Part shown: in pieces, positions 43,395 to 55,566 of the stretch
Numbering within the stretch: position 1 is the stretch's first letter
How the letters are laid out: every line of letters begins with the position of its first letter
NCBI GenBank assembly: GCA_035906055.1
Contig: JAMIFV010000005.1
Span: 1-64,000, forward strand
Direction of reading: 5' to 3'
Length of the DNA stretch: 64,000 nucleotides
Origin: JAMIFV01 sp035906055
GTDB lineage: Bacteria > Pseudomonadota > Alphaproteobacteria > Rickettsiales > JABCZZ01
Made by a program: the position numbers and the translations under genes
The notes under the pieces: model-generated
Told to the model about the DNA's origin: nothing
The model's input: the letters and a program-made list of their open reading frames with translations, nothing else
The model's database searches: none

Positions 43395-45176
43395 ATGACC
43401 GTCAAAGCCTATACGCCTGTGATACACAAATATGACGCTGCCATTATCGGCGCAGGCGGGGCTGGGCTGCGGGCGGCCCTGGCGGCGGCGGAAGGCGGCG
43501 TGCGCGTGGCGGTGATAACCAAGGTTCCGCCCACCCGCAGCCATACGGTGGCGGCGCAGGGGGGCATCAACGCGGCGCTGGGCAACCGTGGCCCTGACGA
43601 CTGGCGCTGGCATATGTATGACACGGTGCGCGGGGCGGACTGGCTGGGCGATCAGGACGCCATTGCCTATATGTGCAGGCATGCGCCCGCCGCCGTGCGC
43701 GAGCTGGAGCACATGGGCGTGGCGTTCACGCGGTCTGACGATGGCAGCATCTACCAGCGCGCGTATGGCGGGCAGGCTACCGATTTCGGCAAAGGCCCGC
43801 TGGCTTACCGCGCCTGTGCGGCAGCCGACCGCACGGGGCATGCGATACTTCACACGCTTTACCAGCAATGCCTGCGCGCGGGCGTGCAGTTCTTCGTGGA
43901 GCATATGGCGATCGACCTCATGTTCGACCGCGAAGGGGCTTGCGCGGGCGTGCTGACGCTACAGCCGGAAACGGGCGAACTGCATCTCTTCCGCGCGCAC
44001 CACACGGTGCTGGCGACAGGCGGCTTCGGCCAGGTTTATGCGCAGACCACCGCATCCACTATCTGCACCGGCGACGGCAACGGCATGATCCTGCGTGCTG
44101 GCCTGCCGCTGCAGGATATGGAATTCATCCAGTTCCATCCCACCGGGCTTTACGGCACGGGCGTGCTGATAACCGAAGGCGCGCGCGGGGAAGGCGGCTT
44201 CCTTGTCAACGGCCTGGGCGAGCGTTTCATGGAACGTTATGCACCCAGTTACCTTGACCTTGCCTCGCGTGACGTTATCAGCCGCGCGATCGTGCAGGAG
44301 ATACGCGAGGGAAGGGGCGCAGGCCCCAAGAAAGACCACGTGCTGCTGATGATGGGGCATCTGGGTAAAGACGTTATCGCACAGAAACTGCCGAGCATCG
44401 CGGCTATTGTGAAAACCTTCACCGGGCTGGATGTGAACCGCTCCGCCATTCCCGTACTGCCGTCAGTGCATTACACTATGGGCGGCATTCCCACGCGCGC
44501 CACTACGCAGGCGCTCAATGAGCGCGGTGAGGTTGTGTGCGGGCTGTATGCTATCGGCGAAACGGCCTGCGGCTCGGTGCATGGCGCTAACCGCCTTGGC
44601 TGTAATTCGCTGCTCGATCTCATCGTATTTGGCAAAGCGGTGGGCGAACAGGTGGGGGCCGCACAGAACGGCGCTTACGCCACGCTTGACCAGAACGTGC
44701 TCGACCGGTCGCTCCGGCATCTGGATGCGTTGCGCTACAGCAGGGGGCGCGATACGCCGCAGAGGATACGCAAGCAGATGCAGAATTCCATGCAGCATCA
44801 TGCGGGCATCTTCCGCGACCTGCATACGCTGACCGGCGGTCTCACGGTGCTGGATGTGTTATGGCAGCAATACCGTCAATCGCTGAACGTACGCGAGCAG
44901 GGCCTCATATGGAATAACGACCTGCTGGAAGCGCTGGAGCTTGATAACCTCATGCGCCAGTCCATAGCCGTCATAGCTTCCGCTTTGCACAGGCGAGAGA
45001 GCCGCGGCGCGCATTTCCGCATGGATCACCCTGAGCGTGATGACGAAAACTGGCTGAAGCACACAGTGTTCATGATGGATGATACGGGCAAGTTCCGCCT
45101 TGCCGAGCGTGCGGTCTGCCTTGATTCGGGTGTTGAAGGTACGCCTGTATTTGCGCCGGAGATGAGAAGGTATTAG
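43395..45176 (+). CDS. Orphan SdhA-type flavoprotein (succinate dehydrogenase/fumarate reductase A family)
   Basis: The 593-residue product has the FAD-binding start [20 protein letters not shown], the covalent-FAD His motif [81 protein letters not shown] and [16 protein letters not shown]. These are SdhA features; L-aspartate oxidase (NadB) has a shortened N-terminal motif and non-covalent FAD. No sdhB, C or D lies nearby; instead nadC is divergent and nadA close by. It may be the real SdhA displaced from its operon or a stand-in for NadB. The start at 43395 avoids the frame antisense to nadC. Confidence 0.88.
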   Translation: MTVKAYTPVIHKYDAAIIGAGGAGLRAALAAAEGGVRVAVITKVPPTRSHTVAAQGGINAALGNRGPDDWRWHMYDTVRGADWLGDQDAIAYMCRHAPAAVRELEHMGVAFTRSDDGSIYQRAYGGQATDFGKGPLAYRACAAADRTGHAILHTLYQQCLRAGVQFFVEHMAIDLMFDREGACAGVLTLQPETGELHLFRAHHTVLATGGFGQVYAQTTASTICTGDGNGMILRAGLPLQDMEFIQFHPTGLYGTGVLITEGARGEGGFLVNGLGERFMERYAPSYLDLASRDVISRAIVQEIREGRGAGPKKDHVLLMMGHLGKDVIAQKLPSIAAIVKTFTGLDVNRSAIPVLPSVHYTMGGIPTRATTQALNERGEVVCGLYAIGETACGSVHGANRLGCNSLLDLIVFGKAVGEQVGAAQNGAYATLDQNVLDRSLRHLDALRYSRGRDTPQRIRKQMQNSMQHHAGIFRDLHTLTGGLTVLDVLWQQYRQSLNVREQGLIWNNDLLEALELDNLMRQSIAVIASALHRRESRGAHFRMDHPERDDENWLKHTVFMMDDTGKFRLAERAVCLDSGVEGTPVFAPEMRRY

Positions 45177-45179
45177 TTT

Positions 45180-45358
45180 ATAGGGGGAAACGCTTCCCCC
45201 AATTTTACTCCGCAAAATTTCCCCCGCGGGGTCGTCACGAAGAGTTCCTCCATGCCTATTGCAAAGCACTGGAATAGACATCGGTGCAGTATGCGTGGAG
45301 GAGTTTTGCACGACGACCTCTTTAGAGGGGGAGCGGTAGCGGGGGCGGGACGCCCCCC
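45180..45358. repeat. Two-armed copy G of the GGAGGAG/CGACGACCCC family
   Basis: Left half GGGGGAAACGCTTCCCCC, AATTTTACTCCGCAAAATT, CCCCCGCGGGGTCGTC, TTCCTCCATGCC. Right half GTGGAGGAGTTTTGCACGAC, then a hairpin around TCTTTAGA and GGGGGCGGGACGCCCCCC. It fills the gap between the convergent flavoprotein and small exported-protein genes, with the halves inverted to each other. Confidence 0.87.
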
Positions 45359-45367
45359 AAAATAAAA

Positions 45368-45826
45368 CTAACGGGCAGGACTCAACGAAGCAGGGAATGC
45401 GGCAGAGCTGTTGCGTTGCTGTTCTTTCGGTACGTCATCAAGCGTATAGACGCTGTCAGGCGTAGGGGTTGGGTTCATGCCCAGCGGGCGTTTGTCGATG
45501 AAGCGGTAAGAGGCGTTGGGGTTGGACTCGGCGATATCGGCAGCGGTGCGCGGTTTGCGTGGGGCAGTGGCCGCAGGCGTTGCCTGCTGTGTGTAAGTTT
45601 CCGCCAAGGAAAGACCCGCCTTGTTCTGTGGCTTTGGCAGCACCCTCAGGCTTCTCAGTGGCTGCACGCCCGGCACCGGTGGTGATATGCGGTTGGTGCG
45701 GCTGCCGTCATGCACATAGTCTGCGGTAGCATTCGCATCAATGATAACAGGCGCGTTCGTGTTGGCCGCCAGTGCGCAACCGGCAGCAAGCGTGATAGCG
45801 CAGACGGGTATAATTACTTTTTTCAT
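45368..45826 (-). CDS. Small exported protein of unknown function, 152 aa
   Basis: I start at 45826 (MKKVIIPVCAITLAAGCALAAN), which gives a good signal peptide; whether Cys17 in AAGC is a lipidation site or the cut follows ALA is open. The mature part is polar, rich in Pro, Ala and Asn, with repeated-looking Pro motifs (RISPPVPGVQPLRSLRVLPKPQN, MNPTPTPDS) and no Cys. The family is unknown. A terminator for the upstream gene lies just before it, so it may have its own promoter. Confidence 0.65.
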   Translation of the reverse strand: MKKVIIPVCAITLAAGCALAANTNAPVIIDANATADYVHDGSRTNRISPPVPGVQPLRSLRVLPKPQNKAGLSLAETYTQQATPAATAPRKPRTAADIAESNPNASYRFIDKRPLGMNPTPTPDSVYTLDDVPKEQQRNSSAAFPASLSPAR

Positions 45827-45859
45827 AACGGTGCCAGCGTAGCGGCAATCTGTCATGTT

Positions 45860-45896
45860 GCAAAAGAAAAAGGCGGAACCTTGCGATCCCGCCTTC
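45860..45896 (-). terminator. Rho-independent terminator after the KEEHK-rich protein gene
   Basis: On the minus strand AAGGCGG and CCGCCTT pair around a loop of about 11 bases, followed by TTTCTTTT. It lies about 40 bases after the stop at 45933. Confidence 0.75.
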
Positions 45897-45932
45897 ATTT
45901 TTAGCCTAGGTACAACAAGAGAGACTTAGCGC

Positions 45933-46130
45933 TTACTTGTGTTCTTCTTTCTTATGTTCTTCGGTCTTGTGCTCTTCCTTCTTCACTTCGCCAGTGGCGG
46001 GATTGGCTTCAGTGGTGGTTTCGGTCTTTACTACTTCTTTGGTGGTTTCGGTTTTGGCTTCTTCGGTAGCCTGAGCGCCGAAAGCAGCGAGAGCGAGCAG
46101 GGAGGTAGCAGCGAGCAAAGTCTTTTTCAT
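45933..46130 (-). CDS. Small exported Lys/Glu-rich protein, 65 aa
   Basis: Starting at 46130, where GGAG lies 9 bases upstream, the product has a clear signal peptide (KKTLLAATSLLALAAFGAQA) and a mature chain of about 45 residues made almost only of Thr, Glu, Lys, Val and His, ending in repeats KKEEHKTEEHKKEEHK. It has no fold signature; it is probably a disordered, highly charged periplasmic protein. His/Glu clusters could bind metal ions, but this is a guess. It is a single gene with its own terminator. Confidence 0.7.
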   Translation of the reverse strand: MKKTLLAATSLLALAAFGAQATEEAKTETTKEVVKTETTTEANPATGEVKKEEHKTEEHKKEEHK

Positions 46131-46247
46131 AAGAAAAACTCCAGTGTGATTCAGGTTTGTCAGACCGCTACGTACTTCGTAGTCCGCAACGTCTGGTGAG
46201 GTAAGACTATGCCGCTTCCGCATGGATTTCAAATTACATATTTGTAA
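46131..46247. other. Upstream region of the 65-aa gene
   Basis: A 117-base leader with no gene. It contains the SD of the small gene and a hairpin-prone CAGACCGCTACGTACTTCGT..CTACG segment at 46162-46190. The rest of the gap to nadA is the repeat copy listed next. Confidence 0.4.
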
Positions 46248-46441
46248 TGGGGACTAGCCATCCCCATTTGCGCTCTGCGCAAATTCCCCTGCGTAAATCC
46301 CGTAAGCGTACTGGAACGGTGCCGTAGTGATGGAGGAGTGCTTCACGACGACCCCGCTGGGATGAATTCGCGGAGCGAAGAAGGGGAAGCGTTTCCCTTA
46401 ATTAAAAGAGGTGCCGGAGGCAAGAGGGGAAAGCGTTTCCC
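46248..46441. repeat. Two-armed copy H of the GGAGGAG/CGACGACCCC family
   Basis: Left half GGGGACTAGCCATCCCC, ATTTGCGCTCTGCGCAAAT, CCCCTGCGTAAATCCCG. Right half GGAGGAGTGCTTCACGACGA, CCCCGCTGGGATGAATTCGC, GGGGAAGCGTTTCCC, followed by a second GGGGAAAGCGTTTCCCC palindrome. It ends just before the nadA stop. Confidence 0.84.
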
Positions 46442-46451
46442 CTAATTATAA

Positions 46452-47429
46452 TTAATCCTTCGCAGCGGTAGCAGCCACGGGAATGGATTTGGACATTTCC
46501 AGCATCCTCTGCAACGGTTTACGCGCAGCGTCCATTAATGACGCAGGCAATACCAGTTCCGGGCTGCCGCTCTTCATGCAGGCGAGCAGTTTTTCCATCG
46601 TGTTGAGTTTCATGTACTGGCAGTTATTGCACGACACACATGCGCCGCCGATGATGCCCGGCGCTTCGATGAATGTGCTGCCCGGAGATTTCGCGCGCAT
46701 CTGGTGGATGATGCCCGGTTCCGTGAGCACGATGAATTCCTTGCCTGGATTATCCACCGTGTATTTGAGCAGCGACGAGGTGGAACCGATATGGTGTGCG
46801 TATTTCAGGATATCGCCGGGGCATTCAGGGTGTGCGATGATGATGGCGTCCGGGTGGCGCGTGCGCAGTTTCACCAGTTCCTGCTCGCTGAAGCGCTCAT
46901 GCACCATGCAGGAGCCGTTCCACAGCACCATGTCGCGCCCGGTCTTTTTGGAAAGGTAGGAGCCGAGATATTTATCCGGCGCGAAAATAATCTTTTGTGA
47001 TTCAGGTATCTGGCGGATGATGGATTCCGCATTGGTGGAGGTGACGATGACATCGGAAAGCGCCTTCACCTCTGCCGAGCAGTTGATGTAGGTGACGACC
47101 ATGTGATCGGGGTGCTGCGCCTTGAATGCGGCAAACTCTTTTGGCGGGCAGGAGTCTTCCAGCGAGCAGCCCGCTTTCAGGTCAGGCAGGATGACTTTTT
47201 TGCCGGGGTTGAGTACCTTTGCGCCCTCGGCCATGAACTTCACGCCGCAGAACACGATCACGTCTGCAGTGGTGGCGGCTGCCTTGCGCGCGAGGTCGAG
47301 CGAGTCGCCTACGAAGTCGGCGATGTCCTGAATGTCGTCTTCCTGATAATAATGCGCGAGGATGACCGCGTTCATTTCCTTGCGCAGTTTCTTGATCTCG
47401 GTTTCGGTGACTTGAGCGGGGTTGAGCAT
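46452..47429 (-). CDS. nadA: Quinolinate synthase A
   Basis: A [4Fe-4S] enzyme condensing iminoaspartate with dihydroxyacetone phosphate to quinolinate. The 325-residue product has [46 protein letters not shown] with the first cluster Cys, [47 protein letters not shown], and the last conserved Cys segment [20 protein letters not shown]. With nadC nearby only the aspartate-oxidising step lacks an obvious gene. Directly followed upstream by the DUF2459 gene (3 bases apart). Confidence 0.96.
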   Translation of the reverse strand: MLNPAQVTETEIKKLRKEMNAVILAHYYQEDDIQDIADFVGDSLDLARKAAATTADVIVFCGVKFMAEGAKVLNPGKKVILPDLKAGCSLEDSCPPKEFAAFKAQHPDHMVVTYINCSAEVKALSDVIVTSTNAESIIRQIPESQKIIFAPDKYLGSYLSKKTGRDMVLWNGSCMVHERFSEQELVKLRTRHPDAIIIAHPECPGDILKYAHHIGSTSSLLKYTVDNPGKEFIVLTEPGIIHQMRAKSPGSTFIEAPGIIGGACVSCNNCQYMKLNTMEKLLACMKSGSPELVLPASLMDAARKPLQRMLEMSKSIPVAATAAKD

Positions 47430-47432
47430 TGT

Positions 47433-48092
47433 TTACTGTTCCTGCGGTGTCTGGGATCCTAGGTAATCCATAATACTGCCGGCGGTGAGCTTGAACGGGG
47501 TGGAAATGTCATACCCTGCGCTCTTTAAGCCCCGCGCCGTCCACTTATTACAGGTGTTTACCACCGAATAGCTACCATTTCCTTCATAAAACTGGCTGTC
47601 GCCGTAAAGCCCGGCCTGAAGGGGGATGACCCCGCCTTCGCTGTTACGTGCAAAACTTACATTAAGAAAGCGTATTAAATCATTGAATTCATTATTGGAT
47701 AAATGCAACTCCACCACCTTGCTGCCGGAAAAATACTCATAAGGGGAATCCGGTACGGAAACCACATGCACCACCGACCTGCTCGACCAGAACATAGCGC
47801 GTAGCGTCAGCCCCGTGGTTATCTCATGCGACTGGTAGAAGCCCTTATCACCCCAGCCGATCTCGTAGTAGAGCGTGCGGGCGGTGAAGCGCTCTTTCAG
47901 GAAAGGCAGCGCTTCGTTAAGCCTCTGTGCGCCAATGATGAATCCGGTATGCCAGCCATGGCTGTTCACATAGACAACGTTCTGGCGTACGGGTGCGGTT
48001 TCCTGCACATGATTGATAGCGTGCGGCGCAAGGTCGCATGCGGTGGTGCCGCATAACACAAGCAAAACGACAAACGCCCGTAGGTTTTTCAT
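47433..48092 (-). CDS. DUF2459 (TIGR02117-type) exported protein
   Basis: Starting at 48092 gives 219 residues with a signal sequence (FVVLLVLCGTTAC), whose Cys may be lipidated. The family signature is visible as VYVNSHGWHTGFIIGA, EIGWGDKGFYQ, and a C-terminal SVVNTCNKWTARGLKSAGYD. The HGWHTG and Cys-containing segments suggest a papain-like or Cys-His hydrolase fold, but no activity is established. It sits between nadA and a MAPEG gene. Confidence 0.82.
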   Translation of the reverse strand: MKNLRAFVVLLVLCGTTACDLAPHAINHVQETAPVRQNVVYVNSHGWHTGFIIGAQRLNEALPFLKERFTARTLYYEIGWGDKGFYQSHEITTGLTLRAMFWSSRSVVHVVSVPDSPYEYFSGSKVVELHLSNNEFNDLIRFLNVSFARNSEGGVIPLQAGLYGDSQFYEGNGSYSVVNTCNKWTARGLKSAGYDISTPFKLTAGSIMDYLGSQTPQEQ

Positions 48093-48099
48093 GAGCCGC

Positions 48100-48516
48100 C
48101 TAGATGAGTGCCTTGGCGATGCCTGCGAGCGAACCCAGCAGAAGGATAACCGAAGCAAGCTGTCCTATAATAAAACCCGCCGCACGCTTATGCACGGATC
48201 TGTAATAACCGATCATGTAGAGCGTGCGTCCGGCAAGCCACACAGCGCCAAGCGCAGCGGCTGCGCGCGGAGCCTGCCATATTACGGTAAAAAGCATCAG
48301 TGACGGTATAAACAGCACGATCTGTTCCAGCGTGTTCTGCTGCACGCGGAAATAACGCTCAAAATCCGGATGACCAGAGGTGGCAGGCGGTGCCACTTTA
48401 TACCGCGCACGCGCACGGCCTGCATTGACGATGGTGACGAGGTAAAGCGCCAATGCCAGCGCAATAACCAGCGCTACATACAGGAATGAAGCATAGACGA
48501 TGTTGTTGGTGTGCAT
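48100..48516 (-). CDS. MAPEG-family membrane protein
   Basis: MAPEG proteins are four-helix, glutathione-linked membrane enzymes. The 138-residue product (start 48516) has helices at about 8-30, 70-95 and 110-135, and the family motif ERYFRVQQNTLEQIVLFIPSL near residue 50, with AGRTLYMIGYYRSVHKR later, where the Arg and Tyr bind glutathione in relatives. Substrate unknown. Its ATG lies 1 base after the stop of the low-GC gene upstream. Confidence 0.87.
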   Translation of the reverse strand: MHTNNIVYASFLYVALVIALALALYLVTIVNAGRARARYKVAPPATSGHPDFERYFRVQQNTLEQIVLFIPSLMLFTVIWQAPRAAAALGAVWLAGRTLYMIGYYRSVHKRAAGFIIGQLASVILLLGSLAGIAKALI

Positions 48517-48517
48517 G

Positions 48518-49033
48518 TTATCCAACCTTGGTCTTAGCAAAAATCAATTTCAGAGAATTGATATAATCATTATCAAATTCCATAACCCTGATTTTGTTGG
48601 GTGTGAATTGTTTTTTACCTTCCCATTTTCCTTCGGGATTTAGGTATTTTAGTATCAGCTCTTTATCATCGATTGACTCCAAACGCCCTAAATAACAAGC
48701 TGCTTCTGATTTTGTGTATAAAGTAAAAACCCCAAAATTTTTAGATAGATATTTTAAAATCACATCTATTGAGCTAATTGGGATTTTATCTTTATCTGTA
48801 ACTGTAATTTTCTTTAGTTTAATAATCTTTTCTTTGAATTTTTCTTTTACACCTCTAGCTGCAAAAGCAATATTTTTGTGTCGGATTATTACATAGCCAT
48901 CGATTACATAATCCACTGGATTATATTTAAGCAAAGTCCACTCATCATTGTAGTCAATCAGCAATCCAGAGATTGACTGTTTTCTATCGCTAAAACTAAT
49001 TGAAACGAATTCACCAATCTTTGGGTGGCTCAT
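48518..49033 (-). CDS. Low-GC passenger gene, possible double Sm-like protein, 171 aa
   Basis: I do not recognise the family. Base use is strikingly AT-rich against GC-rich thiC and MAPEG neighbours, pointing to recent transfer. The start at 49033 (MSHPKIGEFVSISF) lies 1 base after the thiC stop. Two segments look alike: ISGLLIDYNDEWTLLKYNPVDYVIDGYVIIRHKNI (about 20-55) and GRLESIDDKELILKYLNPEGKW.. ending in KIRVMEFDNDYINSLKLI (about 115-165). Each could form a small Sm-type beta barrel; this is an inference from hydrophobicity and turn patterns. A basic stretch (KEKFKEKIIKLKKI) separates them. Confidence 0.7.
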   Translation of the reverse strand: MSHPKIGEFVSISFSDRKQSISGLLIDYNDEWTLLKYNPVDYVIDGYVIIRHKNIAFAARGVKEKFKEKIIKLKKITVTDKDKIPISSIDVILKYLSKNFGVFTLYTKSEAACYLGRLESIDDKELILKYLNPEGKWEGKKQFTPNKIRVMEFDNDYINSLKLIFAKTKVG

Positions 49034-49034
49034 T

Positions 49035-51090
<2,056 letters not shown>

Positions 51091-51099
51091 TAGCCCGCC

Positions 51100-52194
51100 A
51101 TGCCCCGCAACACAAATGATTTCAAGGCAAAGCTTCCATCCGTCCACCGCTCCATAGCGAAGTGGTATAAAGCGCATGGACGGCACCATCTGCCGTGGCG
51201 GCAAAAGGGCAATCCGTATCACGTGTATATCAGCGAGGTGATGCTGCAGCAAACGCAGGTGAAAACAGTGCTGGAGCGTTATTATTATCCGTTTCTCAAA
51301 AGCTTTCCCACACTCGCTGCGCTTGCTGCTGCACCGCAGCAGGATGTGATGAAGGCATGGGAAGGGCTTGGTTATTACACACGCGCGCGCAACCTGCATA
51401 ATGCCGCAAAACAAGTTGTTCACGATGCTGCGTGCGTGGAGGAGCTCTACCCGCGACGACCCCGCAGGGGTGAATCGGCGGAGCCGAGAGGGGGCAGCGT
51501 GCCCCCCGTAAGCGTAGCGTTACCAGCTACGGTAGAGGGGTTGCTGGCGCTGCCGGGCATCGGGCGCAACACCGCGCATGCGGTGGCAAGCTTCGGTTAC
51601 GGCGTGCCCGTGCCGGTGATGGAGGCCAACGTTAAGCGCGTGCTGGCCCGCGTGTTCGCCATGGAGGCGCTTGACGACAAACTGCTATGGCAGTATGCGG
51701 AAAGCCTGCTCAATACCCAAAATCCGTTCGACCATAATCAGGCGATGATGGATATCGGTTCTCTGGTCTGCACCAGGCGAGCGCCGCGCTGCGGTGAGTG
51801 TCCGCTTTCCGGGATATGTGCAGGCAAGGGTGACCCGGAAGCGTATCCTGAACCCAAGAAAGCCAGGCAGATGCCCACACGAGAGCGAGTGATCGTGGTG
51901 TATAGGGACAAAACGGGCAAAGTATGGCTCAAACAGCGCGAAACGCGGTTTCTGGGCGGGTTATGGGGTTTTGCAGAATATGAAGAAGCGCCTAAGCTTG
52001 TCGGAGCGGAGAGGCTGGGGCAGGTGCGGCAGGTCTACAGCCATTTTACGCTGGAGGCCAAAGTGTTGCTGGCAAGGGTTGAAACTGCGCCAGAGACGGG
52101 CGGGGAGTGGGTGAATCAAGAAGCTTTGGGCGAATTTCCCCTTTCGCGTGCGGACGCCAAAGTGCGGGCTCTTCTTCAGGCTTTCAGCCAGTAA
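51100..52194 (+). CDS. mutY: A/G-specific adenine glycosylase MutY with in-frame repeat insertion
   Basis: Removes adenine opposite 8-oxoguanine. The 364-residue product has LPWRQKGNPYHVYISEVMLQQTQV with the catalytic Glu, the helix-hairpin-helix LLALPGIGRNTAHAVASFG, the catalytic Asp region NPFDHNQAMMDIGSLVC, the [4Fe-4S] ligands C-x6-C-x2-C-x5-C (CTRRAPRCGECPLSGIC), and a NUDIX-like C-terminal domain (VYRDKTGKVWLKQRETRFLGGLWGF). Between NLHNAAKQVV and the HhH motif, about 25 extra residues (CVEELYPRRPRRGESAEPRG...) replace a short loop; they are encoded by the genome's palindromic repeat. Confidence 0.95.
   Translation: MPRNTNDFKAKLPSVHRSIAKWYKAHGRHHLPWRQKGNPYHVYISEVMLQQTQVKTVLERYYYPFLKSFPTLAALAAAPQQDVMKAWEGLGYYTRARNLHNAAKQVVHDAACVEELYPRRPRRGESAEPRGGSVPPVSVALPATVEGLLALPGIGRNTAHAVASFGYGVPVPVMEANVKRVLARVFAMEALDDKLLWQYAESLLNTQNPFDHNQAMMDIGSLVCTRRAPRCGECPLSGICAGKGDPEAYPEPKKARQMPTRERVIVVYRDKTGKVWLKQRETRFLGGLWGFAEYEEAPKLVGAERLGQVRQVYSHFTLEAKVLLARVETAPETGGEWVNQEALGEFPLSRADAKVRALLQAFSQ
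51433..51508. repeat. Copy I of the GGAGGAG/CGACGACCCC family, inside mutY
   Basis: GCGTGGAGGAGCTCTACCCG, CGACGACCCCGCAGGGGTGA, TCGGCGGAGCCGA and GGGGGCAGCGTGCCCCCC follow in the same order as in intergenic copy C (11262) and the right half of copy G. The segment has no in-frame stop in mutY and lies in the loop before the helix-hairpin-helix. Confidence 0.92.
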
Positions 52195-52267
52195 AACAGG
52201 TTCCAAGAGATTTTTGTTGACTTAAAGCCCCTCTACTGGAAAAAGTACCCCCCTAAATTCCACGCAT

Positions 52268-52342
52268 GACCCCTTCGTCTAGCGGTTAGGACATCGCCCT
52301 TTCACGGCGGTAACACGGGTTCGAGTCCCGTAGGGGTCACCA
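52268..52342 (+). tRNA. tRNA-Glu (anticodon UUC)
   Basis: A full cloverleaf: acceptor stem GACCCCT/AGGGGTC, D arm GTCTAGCGGTTAGGAC, anticodon stem TCGCC/GGCGG around loop CTTTCAC (anticodon TTC at 52301-52303), T arm ACGGG-TTCGAGT-CCCGT, discriminator A and an encoded CCA. It is followed within 100 bases by a truncated integrase-like ORF, as at tRNA integration sites. Confidence 0.97.
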
Positions 52343-52425
52343 CCGCCTATCTAAGTATTTCAGATAGATAGGTTTCCCTGATAAATTCAAGCGTTTTTGG
52401 TGCCTGCTACGAAAGGGTGCTACTA

Positions 52426-52551
52426 ATGCCATGTCCGAATTACCTCGTCAGGAGGGGTGAGAGCTATTACCTGCGGCTGCCTGTTCCGAAGAGTCGGCAG
52501 TCTGCTGCCCCCGATCCCGGCCCGGTTGCCGTAGGTGAAGCGACCGGCTAA
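52426..52551 (+). pseudogene. N-terminal remnant of a phage-type integrase next to tRNA-Glu
   Basis: The 41-codon ORF starts MPCPNYLVRRGESYYLRLPV and then diverges and stops. The pattern YLxRRGxxYYxRxxVP is the N-terminal signature of many tyrosine recombinases (the DUF6538-type segment). The rest of the enzyme is missing. Its place 84 bases after the tRNA 3' end, a classic attachment site, supports a lost genomic island or prophage of which only the integrase start remains. Confidence 0.62.
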
Positions 52552-52590
52552 AATAGAATGCGTTAGTCGCTGTTTCGCAGAAAGTACAGG

Positions 52591-53433
52591 ATGTCAGTTG
52601 TTTTCCGTTTCGCCCCAAGCCCCAATGGCAGGCTGCATCTGGGGCATGCCTATTCGGCGCTGCTGAACTATCGGCTGGCGGGGCAGCAGGGCGGGCGTTT
52701 CCTGCTGCGCATTGAGGATATTGATACCACGCGCTGCACGCCTGAGTTCACGCAGCATGTGTTGGGCGACCTGCGCTGGCTGGGGCTGAACTGGGAAGAG
52801 CCGGTGCGTGTGCAGTCAGAACATTTCGCGGATTACCGGCAGGCGCTTGCCCCGCTGAAAACAAAAGGGCTGGTCTATCCCTGCTTCTGTTCACGCACGC
52901 AGATTTCGGCAGTAAGCACTGGCACTGACCCCGACGGCGCACCGCTTTACCCCGGCACATGCCGCGCAATTAGCCGGGCAGATGCCCAAGCGCGCATCGG
53001 CAAGGGGGAGCGGCATAGCTGGCGGCTGGATATGCGGGGCGCGCTTGCCGCCGCGCCGGGGCCTTATGAAGGCACCCGATTTGCACTGCCGTCTTTCATG
53101 CAGGAGACATTCACAGCGCAGCCGCAGCGTTGGGGGGACGTGATACTCGCGCGCAAGGAAACGCCGACCAGCTATCATCTCTCCGTGGTGGTGGACGACG
53201 CGTTGCAGGGCGTCACCCATATCGTGCGCGGTGCCGACCTTGAAGCCGCCACTGACCTGCACCTGTTGTTGCAGAAGCTGCTCGGGCATGCTGCGCCATT
53301 ATATCACCATCACGCGCTGATCAAAAGCGGGGAGGGCGAAAAGCTTTCCAAAAGCAGGCATAGCGAAACGCTGGCCGACCTGCGTGCGCAAGGCGCAACG
53401 CCGGAAGAGGTAACAGCGGCAATAAAGCTTTAG
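52591..53433 (+). CDS. gluQ: Glutamyl-Q tRNA(Asp) synthetase
   Basis: Attaches glutamate to queuosine in the anticodon of tRNA-Asp. The 280-residue protein is a short GluRS paralogue without the anticodon-binding domain: RFAPSPNGRLHLGHAYSALLN (HIGH-type HLGH), LRIEDIDTTR, zinc site starting PCFCSRTQ, and the KMSKS-type KLSKSRHS near the end. The zinc site is CFC with a later C in PGTCRA. Encoded right after a tRNA-Glu gene. An upstream ATG at 52558 is out of frame. Confidence 0.94.
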   Translation: MSVVFRFAPSPNGRLHLGHAYSALLNYRLAGQQGGRFLLRIEDIDTTRCTPEFTQHVLGDLRWLGLNWEEPVRVQSEHFADYRQALAPLKTKGLVYPCFCSRTQISAVSTGTDPDGAPLYPGTCRAISRADAQARIGKGERHSWRLDMRGALAAAPGPYEGTRFALPSFMQETFTAQPQRWGDVILARKETPTSYHLSVVVDDALQGVTHIVRGADLEAATDLHLLLQKLLGHAAPLYHHHALIKSGEGEKLSKSRHSETLADLRAQGATPEEVTAAIKL

Positions 53434-53451
53434 CCTGAGGGCGGAGCGCAT

Positions 53452-55540
<2,089 letters not shown>

Positions 55541-55566
55541 AGTCTCGTATCCTTTGGTGCCGTTTA

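Noticed and set aside
43395..45176. Naming the flavoprotein nadB because of its nad neighbours
   Set aside because: The covalent-flavin [10 protein letters not shown] and [10 protein letters not shown] motifs and the length are those of SdhA. The NadB role is kept only as a hypothesis.
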